Assembly: GCA_047601665.1 (NCBI GenBank)
Contig: JASGIT010000001.1
Span: 248,001 to 312,000 of the forward strand
From: JASGIT01 sp047601665
Lineage (GTDB): Bacteria > Pseudomonadota > Gammaproteobacteria > Burkholderiales > Burkholderiaceae_C
Direction of reading: 5' to 3'
DNA: 64,000 nucleotides
The notes under the pieces were generated by a model, which searched no databases, was not told where the DNA came from, and saw nothing but the letters and a program-made list of their open reading frames with translations. This document shows, piece by piece, positions 26,501-34,038 of the stretch. Every line of letters starts with the position of its first letter. Positions within the stretch are counted from its first letter, which is position 1. A program made the position numbers and the translations under genes.

Positions 26501-26781
26501 TGGGTGACGGGCGTGCCGTCGGCAATGCGTGGATGGCCGTTGAACACTACGTCGCGCCGCAGCGCGTAGAGCATTCCGGCCGGGTTGAATGCACCGAAGC
26601 GGTTGAGCACCACCGCCTGTTCGATGGCCACGACCTCCGCCACGATGGTGCGTTCGCAACGCGGGGTAACACCCCGTGTCGCCGCACCTCCGGGCGTGGC
26701 GTGGGCCGATGCGGCCGTGGCCGCAGTCGCTCCCAGGACAATGAGGCCCAAGCAGTACGGCCTCAGGGCATTGCTGCGCAT
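20554..26781 (-). CDS. Giant MofA/MnxG-like multicopper oxidase
   Basis: A 2075-residue exported protein, signal peptide at residues 1-28. It has several cupredoxin modules with copper-ligand motifs: FHVNG (213-217), HVFHLHAHQW (534-543), FHCHLYPHFAQGMW (587-600), GQHIHLVKFD (932-941), SHDHFGPSSHQQHG (1059-1072), and later SGHKW and SGHDWNPHPFH. The HCH-x3-H-x3-GM pattern is a type 1/type 3 copper site. Three copies of an LRANxGDC-like strand (about 117-124, 897-904 and one in the last third) mark internal repeats. Length and motifs resemble the putative manganese oxidases MofA (Leptothrix) and MnxG (Bacillus), though it is longer than both. First gene of a six-gene operon with a Sco chaperone. 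Mn(II) oxidation is plausible but unproven. Confidence 0.7.
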   Translation of the reverse strand: MRSNALRPYCLGLIVLGATAATAASAHATPGGAATRGVTPRCERTIVAEVVAIEQAVVLNRFGAFNPAGMLYALRRDVVFNGHPRIADGTPVTQANLGEAPGRVKLRPGKRPRPIVLRANEGDCLEVTLHNLLSPEAPDELSGSPEQYQVRLDTLKGDGSPRYQGRVPAHMEDPPGARYNEPGGQPGSGPTGRNLVPTESVSNDRPWTRAASFHVNGLDVVPMGAAPRRECPRGWVCGTDGISAGLNTPGSVRPGQSAIYRLHAVREGTYFAYSTAAMVGGEGDGGQIGAGLFGAVNVQPRHSRWYRSQVTHDELRAAARPLPGEARHPYANLDYDGARHAGGPQKGLPILAMLDQRGPRTWELVHTDLNAIVALRDPDGSESEDRHDTTSRERPCTGYTWGTSCGESYREFTVVMHDEVKAVQAFAELEDETDPLHAIKDGMGINYGVAGMGAMVVARQRNTGPAKDCLECRAEEFFLSSWAGGDPALVLDWSRDGRKPVGALYPDDPSNVHHSYLNDPVRFRNLHAGPKETHVFHLHAHQWVNDASAQGSNYLDSQTISPGATFSYEIEFGGSGNLNLSPGDSIFHCHLYPHFAQGMWELWRVHDVFEDGSPGRRVPDAEVQDGTAVPAIVPLPGSVLALMPTPQFMGYPHYIPGEPGHRPPQPPLDMDTLADGTRADGGLQRHVLTSERGAGGALLNRTERALANQAVLEAALAKGGTIARINAQRVHARNKHPSNLALAEEWAEIGGIRLLHPDGEASERTAMDFHAGALAGSGFVPAVLPPTQEGHPVWGREAKGYASERAASVAGQPAVAAGQSAVFRVNGRLPAPGAPFADPCPAGVPQREYRAGVIQTELTVNRHGWFDPQARILALEQDVADLIDPATRTRLLEPLFFRANSGDCIAFKHSNFAPNALALDDFQIFTPTDTIGQHIHLVKFDVTSSDGSGNGWNYEDGTFSPEEVRERVLAYNAAAAKMGRTPLALRTHPLFERDCAGDANCLALQARGRCPANAAQLSLHELAEKHPFCGAQRTVQRWYADPIFDRKTGKDNTLRTVFSHDHFGPSSHQQHGLYAALVVEPSNSVWLDPAANTLDWNALCSSDDAVRRAERDKVIGGANLSDRFDAQCAPRFGTVAAGELRPPLALRDDGGPTATRANIVAPKCLHGVDGGPVRGALKNSNPLDPQNKDAATLECASKELETNDSKREYALAIADFAILYNAALEPVNPEQRDLSQLRFGHRQVPQNVPRPLAISSEDPGTQLVNYRNEPVPLRLFDFGQRSAGDPALGGVHYSLQSCKDGQTDCTGDMANFFSTGAHAARDQAIATTSYGVQVAPQTRELLAGTPMEDKIDGALADVENWRKLFHCGLYGASVLVDRSRCGSMANHEPWRLMGDPATPILAAYEGDPMQIRLVQGAQEAQHVFAMSGHKWLHEPGNPNSGYINAQPLGISEHFEFDMKISPIATRRADSLYMGSSIDQLWDGMWGLVRSYGREQPVGSGETIPATAPGLARLNALPGTPIPLPPEPQIADRAVQVCGLLDVQGDYGAYKNSLAFDISVLRACELTGNCGPNGQKKGIPYNRRMGMDDPNGIVYVLNNHLPGQPVPTRFNWRRPDQIVEMLREQVASGQRRIEPLVLRAAAGQCMRVKLRNHLPPLIAEGPASGAASFDQHADNFLSMITDGFNYNQVRMSSSVSLHAPRVAVYGPAADGANIGLTTIEAQEQARMDAEETPPPAPGARGPTPLGAAEPFPVSSAVQLPPQANLVLPCGKDDALGHGCTSQEFIWYAGDYALDRDGQQLDKPIEFGAIPLSSFGDVVKHPAHGAIGALVIGPSGSKVCPAASAEERQADAGTYASATICDAGGKRLYRDLVMVLQDAVDAKINGSLVPNLKGAEEPDDYGIKAVNYRSEPLWARRGGDPSVPFEERNAFDYASVLSSQRDAQGRCMAGIAALPRPGLAPCDPETPVFVARAGSEVRLRVVHPGGHTRQQAISLSGHDWNPHPFHADSSRIAATHADATRDAWTLQGAYNSVGPQMSADLLLTAGGRWALAGDRLWRSDAAFPFDGGIWGLLRVVP

Positions 26782-26934
26782 CCCTCGCCCCCTCTCTCAT
26801 CATCCATGCCGGGCTGGATCGCCACGGTCGGTTGAATTCAGTATAGGACGTGACCTGCGGTTAGCACATGGGCATAAGCACACAATTTTGAATGGTGTGC
26901 GTTGCAATGGTCAAGGAATGTAAATTTCAAACAA
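26782..26934 (-). other. Probable promoter region of the multicopper oxidase operon
   Basis: About 150 bp of relatively AT-rich non-coding DNA upstream of the oxidase start. I see no clear operator, only AT-rich stretches near 26880-26935 that could hold a promoter. Confidence 0.35.
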
Positions 26935-26991
26935 ATATGCTCTCAGGCCTTGCCAATCAAGCGCCACAAGCTCTTATTTTGATAGCAATCA
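26935..26991 (-). repeat. Dispersed repeat copy 3
   Basis: A diverged reverse-strand copy (AATCAAGCGCCACAAGCT, then TTTTGATAGCAATCAA). It overlaps the stop codon of the outer-membrane efflux gene at 26989-26991. Confidence 0.55.
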
Positions 26992-28425
26992 ACCCTGCGC
27001 AGCCCCCTCCCCCCAGCCTCCGCCCAGCGCGCGGATGAGCCCCACCGTCGCCATGTACTGCGCCGTGCGCACCTGCAGCGCGGCACGCCGGTTGCGCAGT
27101 TCGCTGCGGCGGGCGTCCAGCAGTTCGAGCTGGCTGACCAGGCCGTTGCGGTAGCGCGTGTCCGACAGCGCGGTGGCGCGGTGGGCGGAGGCCACGGCGC
27201 GTTCCTGCGCCTGGGCCTGACCTGCCAGCAGGCGCAGGGCGCTGAGCTGGTCCTCCACCTCGCGGAAGGCGGTGAGCACCTGGCCGCGCTGCTGGGCCAC
27301 GGCGGCGTCGAGCCGGGCCTGCGCGCCTTGCACGCCTGCCTCGCGCCGGCCGCCGTCGAAGAGGGGCAGCGACAGCAGCGCGGCGGCGCTCCAGGCGCGT
27401 GCGGACCATTGGAACAGGTCGGACAATTGCGGCGATGCAAAGCCGCCGCTGGCCGTGAGCGCGATGGCCGGGAACCACGCGGCCTGCGCCACGCCCACGC
27501 GGGCCTGAGCGGCCAGCACGGCGGCTTGTGCCGCCGCCACGTCGGGCCTGCGCGCCAGCACGGTGCTGGGCACGCCCGGGGGCACCACGGGCAAGGCGGC
27601 GTCGCTGGTGGCGGGGCGCACGCTGAAGCCGCTGGCGACTTCGCCCACCAGCACGGCGATGGCGTGGGTGAGCTGCTGTTCCTCGCGTTGCAGGGCGATG
27701 GCGTCGGACTCGGTGGCGGCCACTTCGGTCTGCACGCGGGCCACGTCGAGCTCGGCCACGTCGCCCGCCTGGTAGCGGCGCTGGGTGAGGCGCAGGGTGT
27801 CCTGGTAGGCGGCCAGGCTGTCGGCCACCAGCACGCGCTCGGCCTGCACGGCGCGCAGTTGCAGGTAGGCCTGGGCCACGTCGGCCTGCACGGCCAGGCG
27901 GGTGCTTTGCAGCAAGGCGGCCTGGGCCTCGGCGTCGAGCTTGGCGGCGCTGCTGGCCTGGGCGAGGCGGCCAAACAGGTCGAGTTCATACGACACGTTC
28001 AGCCCCGCCTGGGCCAGCGTGGCGGGCGTGGCGCCGCCCATGGTGTTGGCCCCGGCCTGCCGCGCCACGCCGCCCGATGCGCCCACCTGCACGGCGCGGT
28101 CCGCATCGGCGCTGCGCAGCAGGGCGCGGGCCTCGGCCAGGCGGGCCGCAGCCTGCCGGATGGTGGTGTTGGCGCTGCCTGCCTTTTCGACCAGCGCATC
28201 GAGCGCCGGGTCTTGGAAGGCGCGCCACCACTCGCCGCGCGGCTGGGCTTCGGCGGGCGGGGCCACGGTCCATGGCGTGCCTTCGGCGGCGCTGAACCGG
28301 GCGGGCACGGCCACGCCTGCGTTGGCGTCAGGCGGGGCCAGGGGCTGGGTCATGCAGCCCGCCAGCGCCAGGGCAGCGGCAAGAACGGAAACCTTGGGGG
28401 TCATCCAGGTGAAAAGTCGGTCCAT
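26989..28425 (-). CDS. RND efflux outer-membrane lipoprotein (OprM/NodT family)
   Basis: A 478-residue outer-membrane channel of tripartite efflux pumps. The N-terminus has a lipobox (LALAGC) and the body shows two outer-membrane-efflux repeats with long coiled helices and the YELDLFGR signature. ATG 28425 is preferred because GGGAG precedes it at good distance; ATG 28443, six codons earlier, overlaps the RND pump stop as ATGA but lacks a ribosome site. It is the third gene of the pump operon. The final stop codon lies in a copy of the dispersed repeat. Confidence 0.9.
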   Translation of the reverse strand: MDRLFTWMTPKVSVLAAALALAGCMTQPLAPPDANAGVAVPARFSAAEGTPWTVAPPAEAQPRGEWWRAFQDPALDALVEKAGSANTTIRQAAARLAEARALLRSADADRAVQVGASGGVARQAGANTMGGATPATLAQAGLNVSYELDLFGRLAQASSAAKLDAEAQAALLQSTRLAVQADVAQAYLQLRAVQAERVLVADSLAAYQDTLRLTQRRYQAGDVAELDVARVQTEVAATESDAIALQREEQQLTHAIAVLVGEVASGFSVRPATSDAALPVVPPGVPSTVLARRPDVAAAQAAVLAAQARVGVAQAAWFPAIALTASGGFASPQLSDLFQWSARAWSAAALLSLPLFDGGRREAGVQGAQARLDAAVAQQRGQVLTAFREVEDQLSALRLLAGQAQAQERAVASAHRATALSDTRYRNGLVSQLELLDARRSELRNRRAALQVRTAQYMATVGLIRALGGGWGEGAAQG

Positions 28426-28439
28426 GGTGTTGCTCCCAT

Positions 28440-31400
28440 TCATTCGGCATCGTTGCGCGGCGCAGCCAGCAGGGGGTGGCCGCCGCCGGAGGCCCCGGAG
28501 GTGGCCACCACAGGCGCATGGCTTTCGCCGTGGTGCGCCAGCGGGCGGTTGCCTGCCAGGCGGCGCAGGGCCACGTAGAACACCGGGGTGAGGAACAGGC
28601 CGAACAGCGTGACCCCCAACATGCCCGCGAACACGGCCACGCCCATGGCGCTGCGCATTTCCGCGCCCGCCCCGGTCGCCAGCACCAAGGGCAGCACGCC
28701 CATGACGAAGGCCATCGAGGTCATGAGGATGGGCCGCAGCCGCAGGCGGCTGGCCTCGATGGCGGCCTGCACGGGGCTGCGCCCGGCGAATTCGAGTTCG
28801 CGCGCGAATTCCACGATCAGGATGGCGTTCTTGGCCGACAGTCCCACGAGCACGACCAGGCCGATCTGCGTGAACACGTTGTTGTCCCCGCCGGAGAGCC
28901 ACACGCCCGCCATGGCGGCCAGCAGGCCCATGGGCACGATGAGGATGATGGCGATGGGCAGGGTCAGGCTTTCGTACTGCGCGGCCAGCACCAGGAACAC
29001 CAGCAGGATGGCCAGCGGGAAGACCAGCACGGCGGAATTGCCCGCCAGGATTTCCTGGTACGTCAGCTCCGTCCATTCGAACGCGATGCCGGGCGGCAGC
29101 GTTTCGGCGGCAATGCGCGCCACGGCCTCTTGCGCCTGGCCCGACGAGTAGCCGGGCGCGGGGCCGCCGTTCACGTCGGCGGTCAGGTAGCCGTTGTAGC
29201 GCTGCGCGCGCTCGGGGCCGAAGGCGGACTGCATTTTCAGCAGGGCCGACAAGGGCACCATCTCGCCGGTGCTGGAACGCACCTTGAGCAGGCCCACGTC
29301 TTCGGCACGGGCGCGGAACTGCACGTCGGCCTGCACGCGCACGCTGTAGGTGCGGCCGAACTGGTTGAAGTCGTTGGCATAGAGGCTGCCCAGGTAGATC
29401 TGCAGCGTGTCGAACACGTCGGTCACGTTCACGCCGAGTTGGCGGGCCTTGGTGCGGTCGATGTCGGCGTAGAGCTGCGGCACGTTGACCTGCCAGCTGG
29501 TGAACAGCCCCGCCAGTTCGGGCGTCTGGTACGCCTTGGCCATGAAGGCCTTGACGGCGGCATCCATCTTTTCGTAGCCCAGCGAGGCGCGGTCCTCGAT
29601 CTGCAGCTTGAAGCCGCCCGTGGTGCCCAGCCCTTCCACCGGCGGCGGGGGGAACATGGCGATGAAGGCGTCCTGGATGCCGCCGTAGGCCTGGTTCAAC
29701 TGCCCGGCCACGGCGGCACCGCTCTGGTCCTTGCCCTTGCGCTGGTCGAAGGGCTTGAGCGTCGCGAACACGATGCCCGCGTTGGAGCTGTTGGTGAAGC
29801 CGTTGATCGACAGGCCGGGGAAGGCGATGGCGTCTTCCACGTTGGGGTTCTTGCGCGTGATCTCGCCCATGCGCTGGATGACCTCTTCGGTGCGGTCCAG
29901 CGTGGCGCCGTCGGGCAATTGCGCGAAGCCGATCAGGTACTGCTTGTCCTGCGCGGGCACGAAACCGCCAGGCACGGCCTTGAACAAGCCGGCGGTGACG
30001 GCGACCAGCGCCACGTAGATGGCGAGCATCAACGCCTTGCGCGCAATCACGCCGCGCACGCCGCCGCTGTAGGCTTCGGAGCCGCGGTGGAACACGGCGT
30101 TGAAGCGGCGGAAGAAACCGCCCAGCAGCTTGTCCATGCCGCGCGTCAGCGCGTCCCCGGGTTGGTCGTGCCCCTTCAGGAGCAGCGCGCTCAGGGCGGG
30201 CGACAGCGTGAGCGAGTTGATGGCCGAGATCACCGTGGAGATGGCGATCGTCACCGCGAACTGGCGGTAGAACTGGCCCGTGAGCCCGGTGATGAACGCC
30301 AGCGGCACGAACACCGCCACCAGCACCAGCGCGATGGCGATGATGGGGCCGGACACTTCGCGCATGGCGCGGTAGGTGGCGTCGCGCGGACTCAGGCCCG
30401 AGGCGATGTTGCGCTCCACGTTCTCGACCACGACGATGGCGTCGTCCACCACGATGCCGATGGCCAGCACCAGGCCGAACAGGCTCAAAGCGTTGATCGA
30501 GAAGCCCAGCAGGTGCAGCACCGCGAACGTGCCCACCACCGACACCGGCACGGCCAGCAGCGGGATGATGGAAGCGCGCCAGGTCTGCAGGAACAGGATC
30601 ACCACGATGACCACCAGCGCCACGGCTTCGAGCAGGGTGTGGATGACCGACCGGATGGACGCGCGCACGAACTGCGTGGGGTCGTAGGCGATGCGGTATT
30701 CCACGCCCTCGGGCATGTGCCGGGCCAGTTCCTGCATGGTCTTGTGCACGTTGGCCGAGATGTCCAGCGAGTTGGAGCCCGGGGCCTGGAACACGCCGAT
30801 GCCCACCGCCGGGTCGTTGTTGAGCAGCGAGCGCAGCGAATAGTCGGCCGCGCCCAGTTGCAGGCGGGCGATGTCGCGCAGGCGGGTGACCGCGCCGTCG
30901 GCGCTGGTCTTGACGATGATGTCGCCGAATTCTTCTTCCGTGCGCAGGCGGCCCTGGGCGTTGATCGAGAGTTGCATATCGACCCCTGGCAAGCTGGGCG
31001 ATGCGCCCACCACGCCTGCCGCGGCCTGCACGTTCTGGCTGCGGATGGCGGCCACCACGTCGCTGGCCGAGAGGCCGCGCTGCGCCACCTTCTGCGGATC
31101 GAGCCACACGCGCATGGCGTATTCGCCGCCGCCCCAGATCTGCACCTGGCCCACGCCGGGGATGCGCGCCAGCCGGTCCTTCACGTTCAGCACCGCGTAG
31201 TTGCGCAGGTAGTCGATGTCGTAGCGGTTGTTGGGCGACACCATGTGCACCACCATGGTGATGTTGGGCGAGCTTTTGGCCGTGGTCACGCCCAGGCGGC
31301 GCGTTTCCTCGGGCAGGCGCGCCAGCGCCTGCGAGACGCGGTTCTGCACCAGCTGCTGGGCCTTGTCGGGGTCGGTGCCCAGCGCGAAGGTGACCGTGAG

Positions 31401-31673
31401 GGTCATCATGCCGTCGGTGGTGGCCTGGCTGCCCATGTAGAGCATTCCTTCCACACCGTTGATGGCTTCCTCCAGCGGCATGGCCACGGTTTCGGCGATC
31501 ACCTTGGGGTTGGCGCCGGGGTACTGGGCATTCACCATCACCACGGGCGGGGCCACGTTCGGGTATTCCGAAATGGGCAGCGCGCGCATGGCGATCAGGC
31601 CGGAGAGGAAGATGAGCAGCGAGAGCACGCCCGCGAAGATCGGGCGGTCGATGAAGAAGCGGGAGAGATTCAT
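28440..31673 (-). CDS. RND efflux transporter, HAE1 family (MexF/BpeF-like)
   Basis: A 1077-residue inner-membrane proton-driven drug pump. The start MNLSRFFIDRPIFA, the paired aspartates in transmembrane helix 4 (GIVVDDAIVVVENVE), the two large periplasmic loops and the duplicated 12-helix layout are typical of AcrB-type transporters. Within the family, the sequence (VHMVSPNNRYDIDYLRNYA, VQIWGGGEYAMRVWLDP) is closest to MexF/BpeF, which export chloramphenicol, quinolones and trimethoprim; that substrate range is inferred. The adaptor gene precedes it by 27 bp and the outer-membrane channel follows with overlapping codons. Confidence 0.92.
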   Translation of the reverse strand: MNLSRFFIDRPIFAGVLSLLIFLSGLIAMRALPISEYPNVAPPVVMVNAQYPGANPKVIAETVAMPLEEAINGVEGMLYMGSQATTDGMMTLTVTFALGTDPDKAQQLVQNRVSQALARLPEETRRLGVTTAKSSPNITMVVHMVSPNNRYDIDYLRNYAVLNVKDRLARIPGVGQVQIWGGGEYAMRVWLDPQKVAQRGLSASDVVAAIRSQNVQAAAGVVGASPSLPGVDMQLSINAQGRLRTEEEFGDIIVKTSADGAVTRLRDIARLQLGAADYSLRSLLNNDPAVGIGVFQAPGSNSLDISANVHKTMQELARHMPEGVEYRIAYDPTQFVRASIRSVIHTLLEAVALVVIVVILFLQTWRASIIPLLAVPVSVVGTFAVLHLLGFSINALSLFGLVLAIGIVVDDAIVVVENVERNIASGLSPRDATYRAMREVSGPIIAIALVLVAVFVPLAFITGLTGQFYRQFAVTIAISTVISAINSLTLSPALSALLLKGHDQPGDALTRGMDKLLGGFFRRFNAVFHRGSEAYSGGVRGVIARKALMLAIYVALVAVTAGLFKAVPGGFVPAQDKQYLIGFAQLPDGATLDRTEEVIQRMGEITRKNPNVEDAIAFPGLSINGFTNSSNAGIVFATLKPFDQRKGKDQSGAAVAGQLNQAYGGIQDAFIAMFPPPPVEGLGTTGGFKLQIEDRASLGYEKMDAAVKAFMAKAYQTPELAGLFTSWQVNVPQLYADIDRTKARQLGVNVTDVFDTLQIYLGSLYANDFNQFGRTYSVRVQADVQFRARAEDVGLLKVRSSTGEMVPLSALLKMQSAFGPERAQRYNGYLTADVNGGPAPGYSSGQAQEAVARIAAETLPPGIAFEWTELTYQEILAGNSAVLVFPLAILLVFLVLAAQYESLTLPIAIILIVPMGLLAAMAGVWLSGGDNNVFTQIGLVVLVGLSAKNAILIVEFARELEFAGRSPVQAAIEASRLRLRPILMTSMAFVMGVLPLVLATGAGAEMRSAMGVAVFAGMLGVTLFGLFLTPVFYVALRRLAGNRPLAHHGESHAPVVATSGASGGGHPLLAAPRNDAE

Positions 31674-31700
31674 GGTCTTTTCCTTCGGCGTTCAGGCGCC

Positions 31701-32924
31701 TTACGCGGGGTTGGCCGGGCTGGCCGCGCGCGCCTGCTTTTCTTTGTCATCCACTTCGGACTTGGCCGCCATGGGCACGGTCTGCGGCGCCACGACGGCC
31801 CCGGGGCGCACGCGCTGCAAGCCGTTGACGACGATGATTTCGCCCGCCTTCAGCCCGCCGGTGACCACGCGCAGCCCTTCATACGGCGCGCCCAGCCGCA
31901 CTTCGCGCCACTCCACCTTGTTGCCCTGGCCCACCACCATCACGAACTTCTTGCTCTGGTCGGTGCCCACGGCGCGCTCGTTGATGAGCAGCGCCTCGGC
32001 GTCCTGGGCCTGGCCCATACGGATGCGCGCGAACTGGCCGGGCATGAGCGCGCCGTCCGCGTTGTCGAACGCGGCGCGCACGCGCACGGTGCCGCTCCTG
32101 GCGTCCACCTGGTTGTCGATGAGTTGCAGGCGGCCCTGGTACGCCTTGCCGCCCGAGGTGGCCGTGTCGATCAGCACCGGGATGCGGTCGATGGCGTTGC
32201 GCGGGTTGTCCTGCAGCGCGCGCGCCACCACGCTTTCGTCGGCATCGAAGCTGGCGTAGATGGGGCTCACCGACACCAGCGTGGTCAGCACCGGCGCGCC
32301 CGGCCCGGCGGCCACCAGGTTGCCCACGGTGACCTCGATGCGGCCCACGCGGCCCGCCACCGGAGCGCGCACCTGGGTGTAGCCCAGGTTCAGCCGCGCC
32401 GCTTGCAGCGCGGCCTGGGCGGCGCGCAGGTTGGCGTCGGCCTCGCGCTGGGCGTTCTGGCGCTCGTCGTGCTCGCGCTGGGCGATGGCGCGCTCGTCCC
32501 ACAGGCGGGTGGCGCGCTCCAGTTCGCTGCGCGTGTAGGTCACGCGGGCCTGGGCGGCGGCCACCTGGGCCTCGGCGCGCTCTACCTCGGCGGCGTAGGG
32601 GGCGGGGTCCACGGTGAACAGCAATTCGCCCTGCTTGACCAGCGCCCCTTCGCGGAAGTGGACGGACTGCACCGCCCCCGCCACGCGGGCACGCACGTCC
32701 ACGCGCTGCACGGCTTCGAGGCGGCCCGAGAACTCGTCCCACAGCGCGACCTTTTGCGCCACCACGGCGGCGACCGAGACGGGCACGGCCTGCGGGGCCT
32801 GGCTTGGCGCAGGGGCTTCGGCGTGCAATTGCCGCGTGCCGACCAGCGCGCCGCCCGTGGCGACGATGGCGGCGGCGGCCAGACCGGTGAGCCACCAGCG
32901 GCGGGAGTTGGGGTTCGTGTTCAT
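31701..32924 (-). CDS. RND efflux periplasmic adaptor (MexE/BpeE-like)
   Basis: A 407-residue membrane-fusion protein, first gene of the pump operon. ATG 32924 follows a strong GGAGGAA ribosome site; an earlier in-frame codon is ignored. It has an N-terminal membrane anchor or signal (residues ~10-30), a biotinyl-lipoyl-like half motif (VDVRARVAGAVQSVHFREGALV), a long coiled-coil hairpin (about residues 95-165) rich in Ala, Glu and Arg, and the second lipoyl half (YTQVRAPVAGRVGRIEVTVGNLV). It links the inner pump to the outer channel. No regulator is directly attached; the nearest is the LysR gene at 34039. Confidence 0.92.
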   Translation of the reverse strand: MNTNPNSRRWWLTGLAAAAIVATGGALVGTRQLHAEAPAPSQAPQAVPVSVAAVVAQKVALWDEFSGRLEAVQRVDVRARVAGAVQSVHFREGALVKQGELLFTVDPAPYAAEVERAEAQVAAAQARVTYTRSELERATRLWDERAIAQREHDERQNAQREADANLRAAQAALQAARLNLGYTQVRAPVAGRVGRIEVTVGNLVAAGPGAPVLTTLVSVSPIYASFDADESVVARALQDNPRNAIDRIPVLIDTATSGGKAYQGRLQLIDNQVDARSGTVRVRAAFDNADGALMPGQFARIRMGQAQDAEALLINERAVGTDQSKKFVMVVGQGNKVEWREVRLGAPYEGLRVVTGGLKAGEIIVVNGLQRVRPGAVVAPQTVPMAAKSEVDDKEKQARAASPANPA

Positions 32925-33076
32925 GGTGATTCCTCCAAAAAATCCATCGGCAAAGCTCCGCCCTGCCGGCATCGCGTGCCAGAAAAAAACGTCACTTCCA
33001 GCGGGGAGCCGCAGTCTCCAACCTCACGCGGCGGCAAGGTCAAGCGGCTACTGGGTGCAACCTTGCAAGGGCAAGG

Positions 33077-33910
33077 TCATTCGCTACATCGCGTCTCTTC
33101 AAAGAAGCGTTCAAACTGCGCCTGCACCTGCGGGGCGCAAGGGCATTCGTATGCGCCCGGCTGCAGCAGCGCATCGGGCAGGGCCGCCTCGGGCTGGGCG
33201 CGCAGCACCTGCTTGCGTACCGTGATGCCCGCGGCCTCCAGGCGCCCGGCATAGGCCAGCGCCTCGTCGCGCAAGGGATCGTCCTCGCTGGTCAGCACCA
33301 GGGCGGGCGGCAGGCCCGCCAGGCGCTGGGCGTGGGCGGGCACGGCGTAGGGGTGTTCGGCGTCGCGCGCGCCGCACAGGAATTGCTTCCAGCCCTGCGT
33401 CCACTTGCACTGCGCGCCATCCGCCTGGGCCTCGCGCTGGGAGGCCGTGCCCACGCAGGGGTCGAGCAGGGGCGACACCAGCAGCAAGCCCGCCATCGGC
33501 GGCTGGAAGCGGTCGCGCGCCATCATGCAAACGCCCGCGGCCAGGTTGCCGCCCGCCTCCTCCCCCGCCAGATAAACAGGGGCGCCCTTGCCCGCGAGCC
33601 TGGTGCGGTTGCGCCAGGCCCATTGCAGCACGGCGTAGCCCGTTTCCTGCGGCTGCGGAAACGGCGACAGCGGATACGCCACGGACACCACGCGCGCGCC
33701 CGCCGCCCGCAGCAGGCCCGCCACGGTGCAGCCGTTATCCAGCCCGCCTGAGACGAAGGCGCCGCCGTGGAAATGCACGGCCAGCGGCACCACGGGGCCG
33801 CCCTTCTTGCGCTCGCCATACAGGCGCACGGCCACGCTCTGGCCCGGCGCCACCTCAATGGTGGCGTCGGCGCTATGGGGTGGCAGGCAAACGGGTACGG
33901 CGGACGACAT
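33077..33910 (-). CDS. HSL-type alpha/beta hydrolase-fold protein lacking catalytic Ser and His
   Basis: A 277-residue protein with the fold of hormone-sensitive-lipase-type esterases: the oxyanion motif HGGAF (residues 48-52) and the acid region LVLTSEDDPLRDEA are present. The nucleophile motif, normally GDSAGGNL, reads GEEAGGNL (Glu118 in place of Ser), and the C-terminal stretch that should hold the His (PxxxHGF) has none. I read it as a non-catalytic family member or a protein with another chemistry. ATG 33910 is used since upstream codons lie in the divergent promoter region. It is divergent from the LysR gene and follows the same strand as the efflux operon. Confidence 0.75.
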   Translation of the reverse strand: MSSAVPVCLPPHSADATIEVAPGQSVAVRLYGERKKGGPVVPLAVHFHGGAFVSGGLDNGCTVAGLLRAAGARVVSVAYPLSPFPQPQETGYAVLQWAWRNRTRLAGKGAPVYLAGEEAGGNLAAGVCMMARDRFQPPMAGLLLVSPLLDPCVGTASQREAQADGAQCKWTQGWKQFLCGARDAEHPYAVPAHAQRLAGLPPALVLTSEDDPLRDEALAYAGRLEAAGITVRKQVLRAQPEAALPDALLQPGAYECPCAPQVQAQFERFFEETRCSE

Positions 33911-34038
33911 GGTGGATAGGAATGTAGCGGCAGGGACTGGCACGATAAACCAGCGAAACGCCACCGCACTGTTTCCGGGTGGCGAACAATCGCGCCGTGT
34001 TCCTGCGCAAGAATGCCTTTCCAAGGAAGGGAAAGCCC

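Noticed and set aside
28476..33254. Open frame of 1592 codons antisense to the RND pump and adaptor
   Set aside because: It spans two conserved genes and their intergenic gap in antisense; His/Gly-rich nonsense product.
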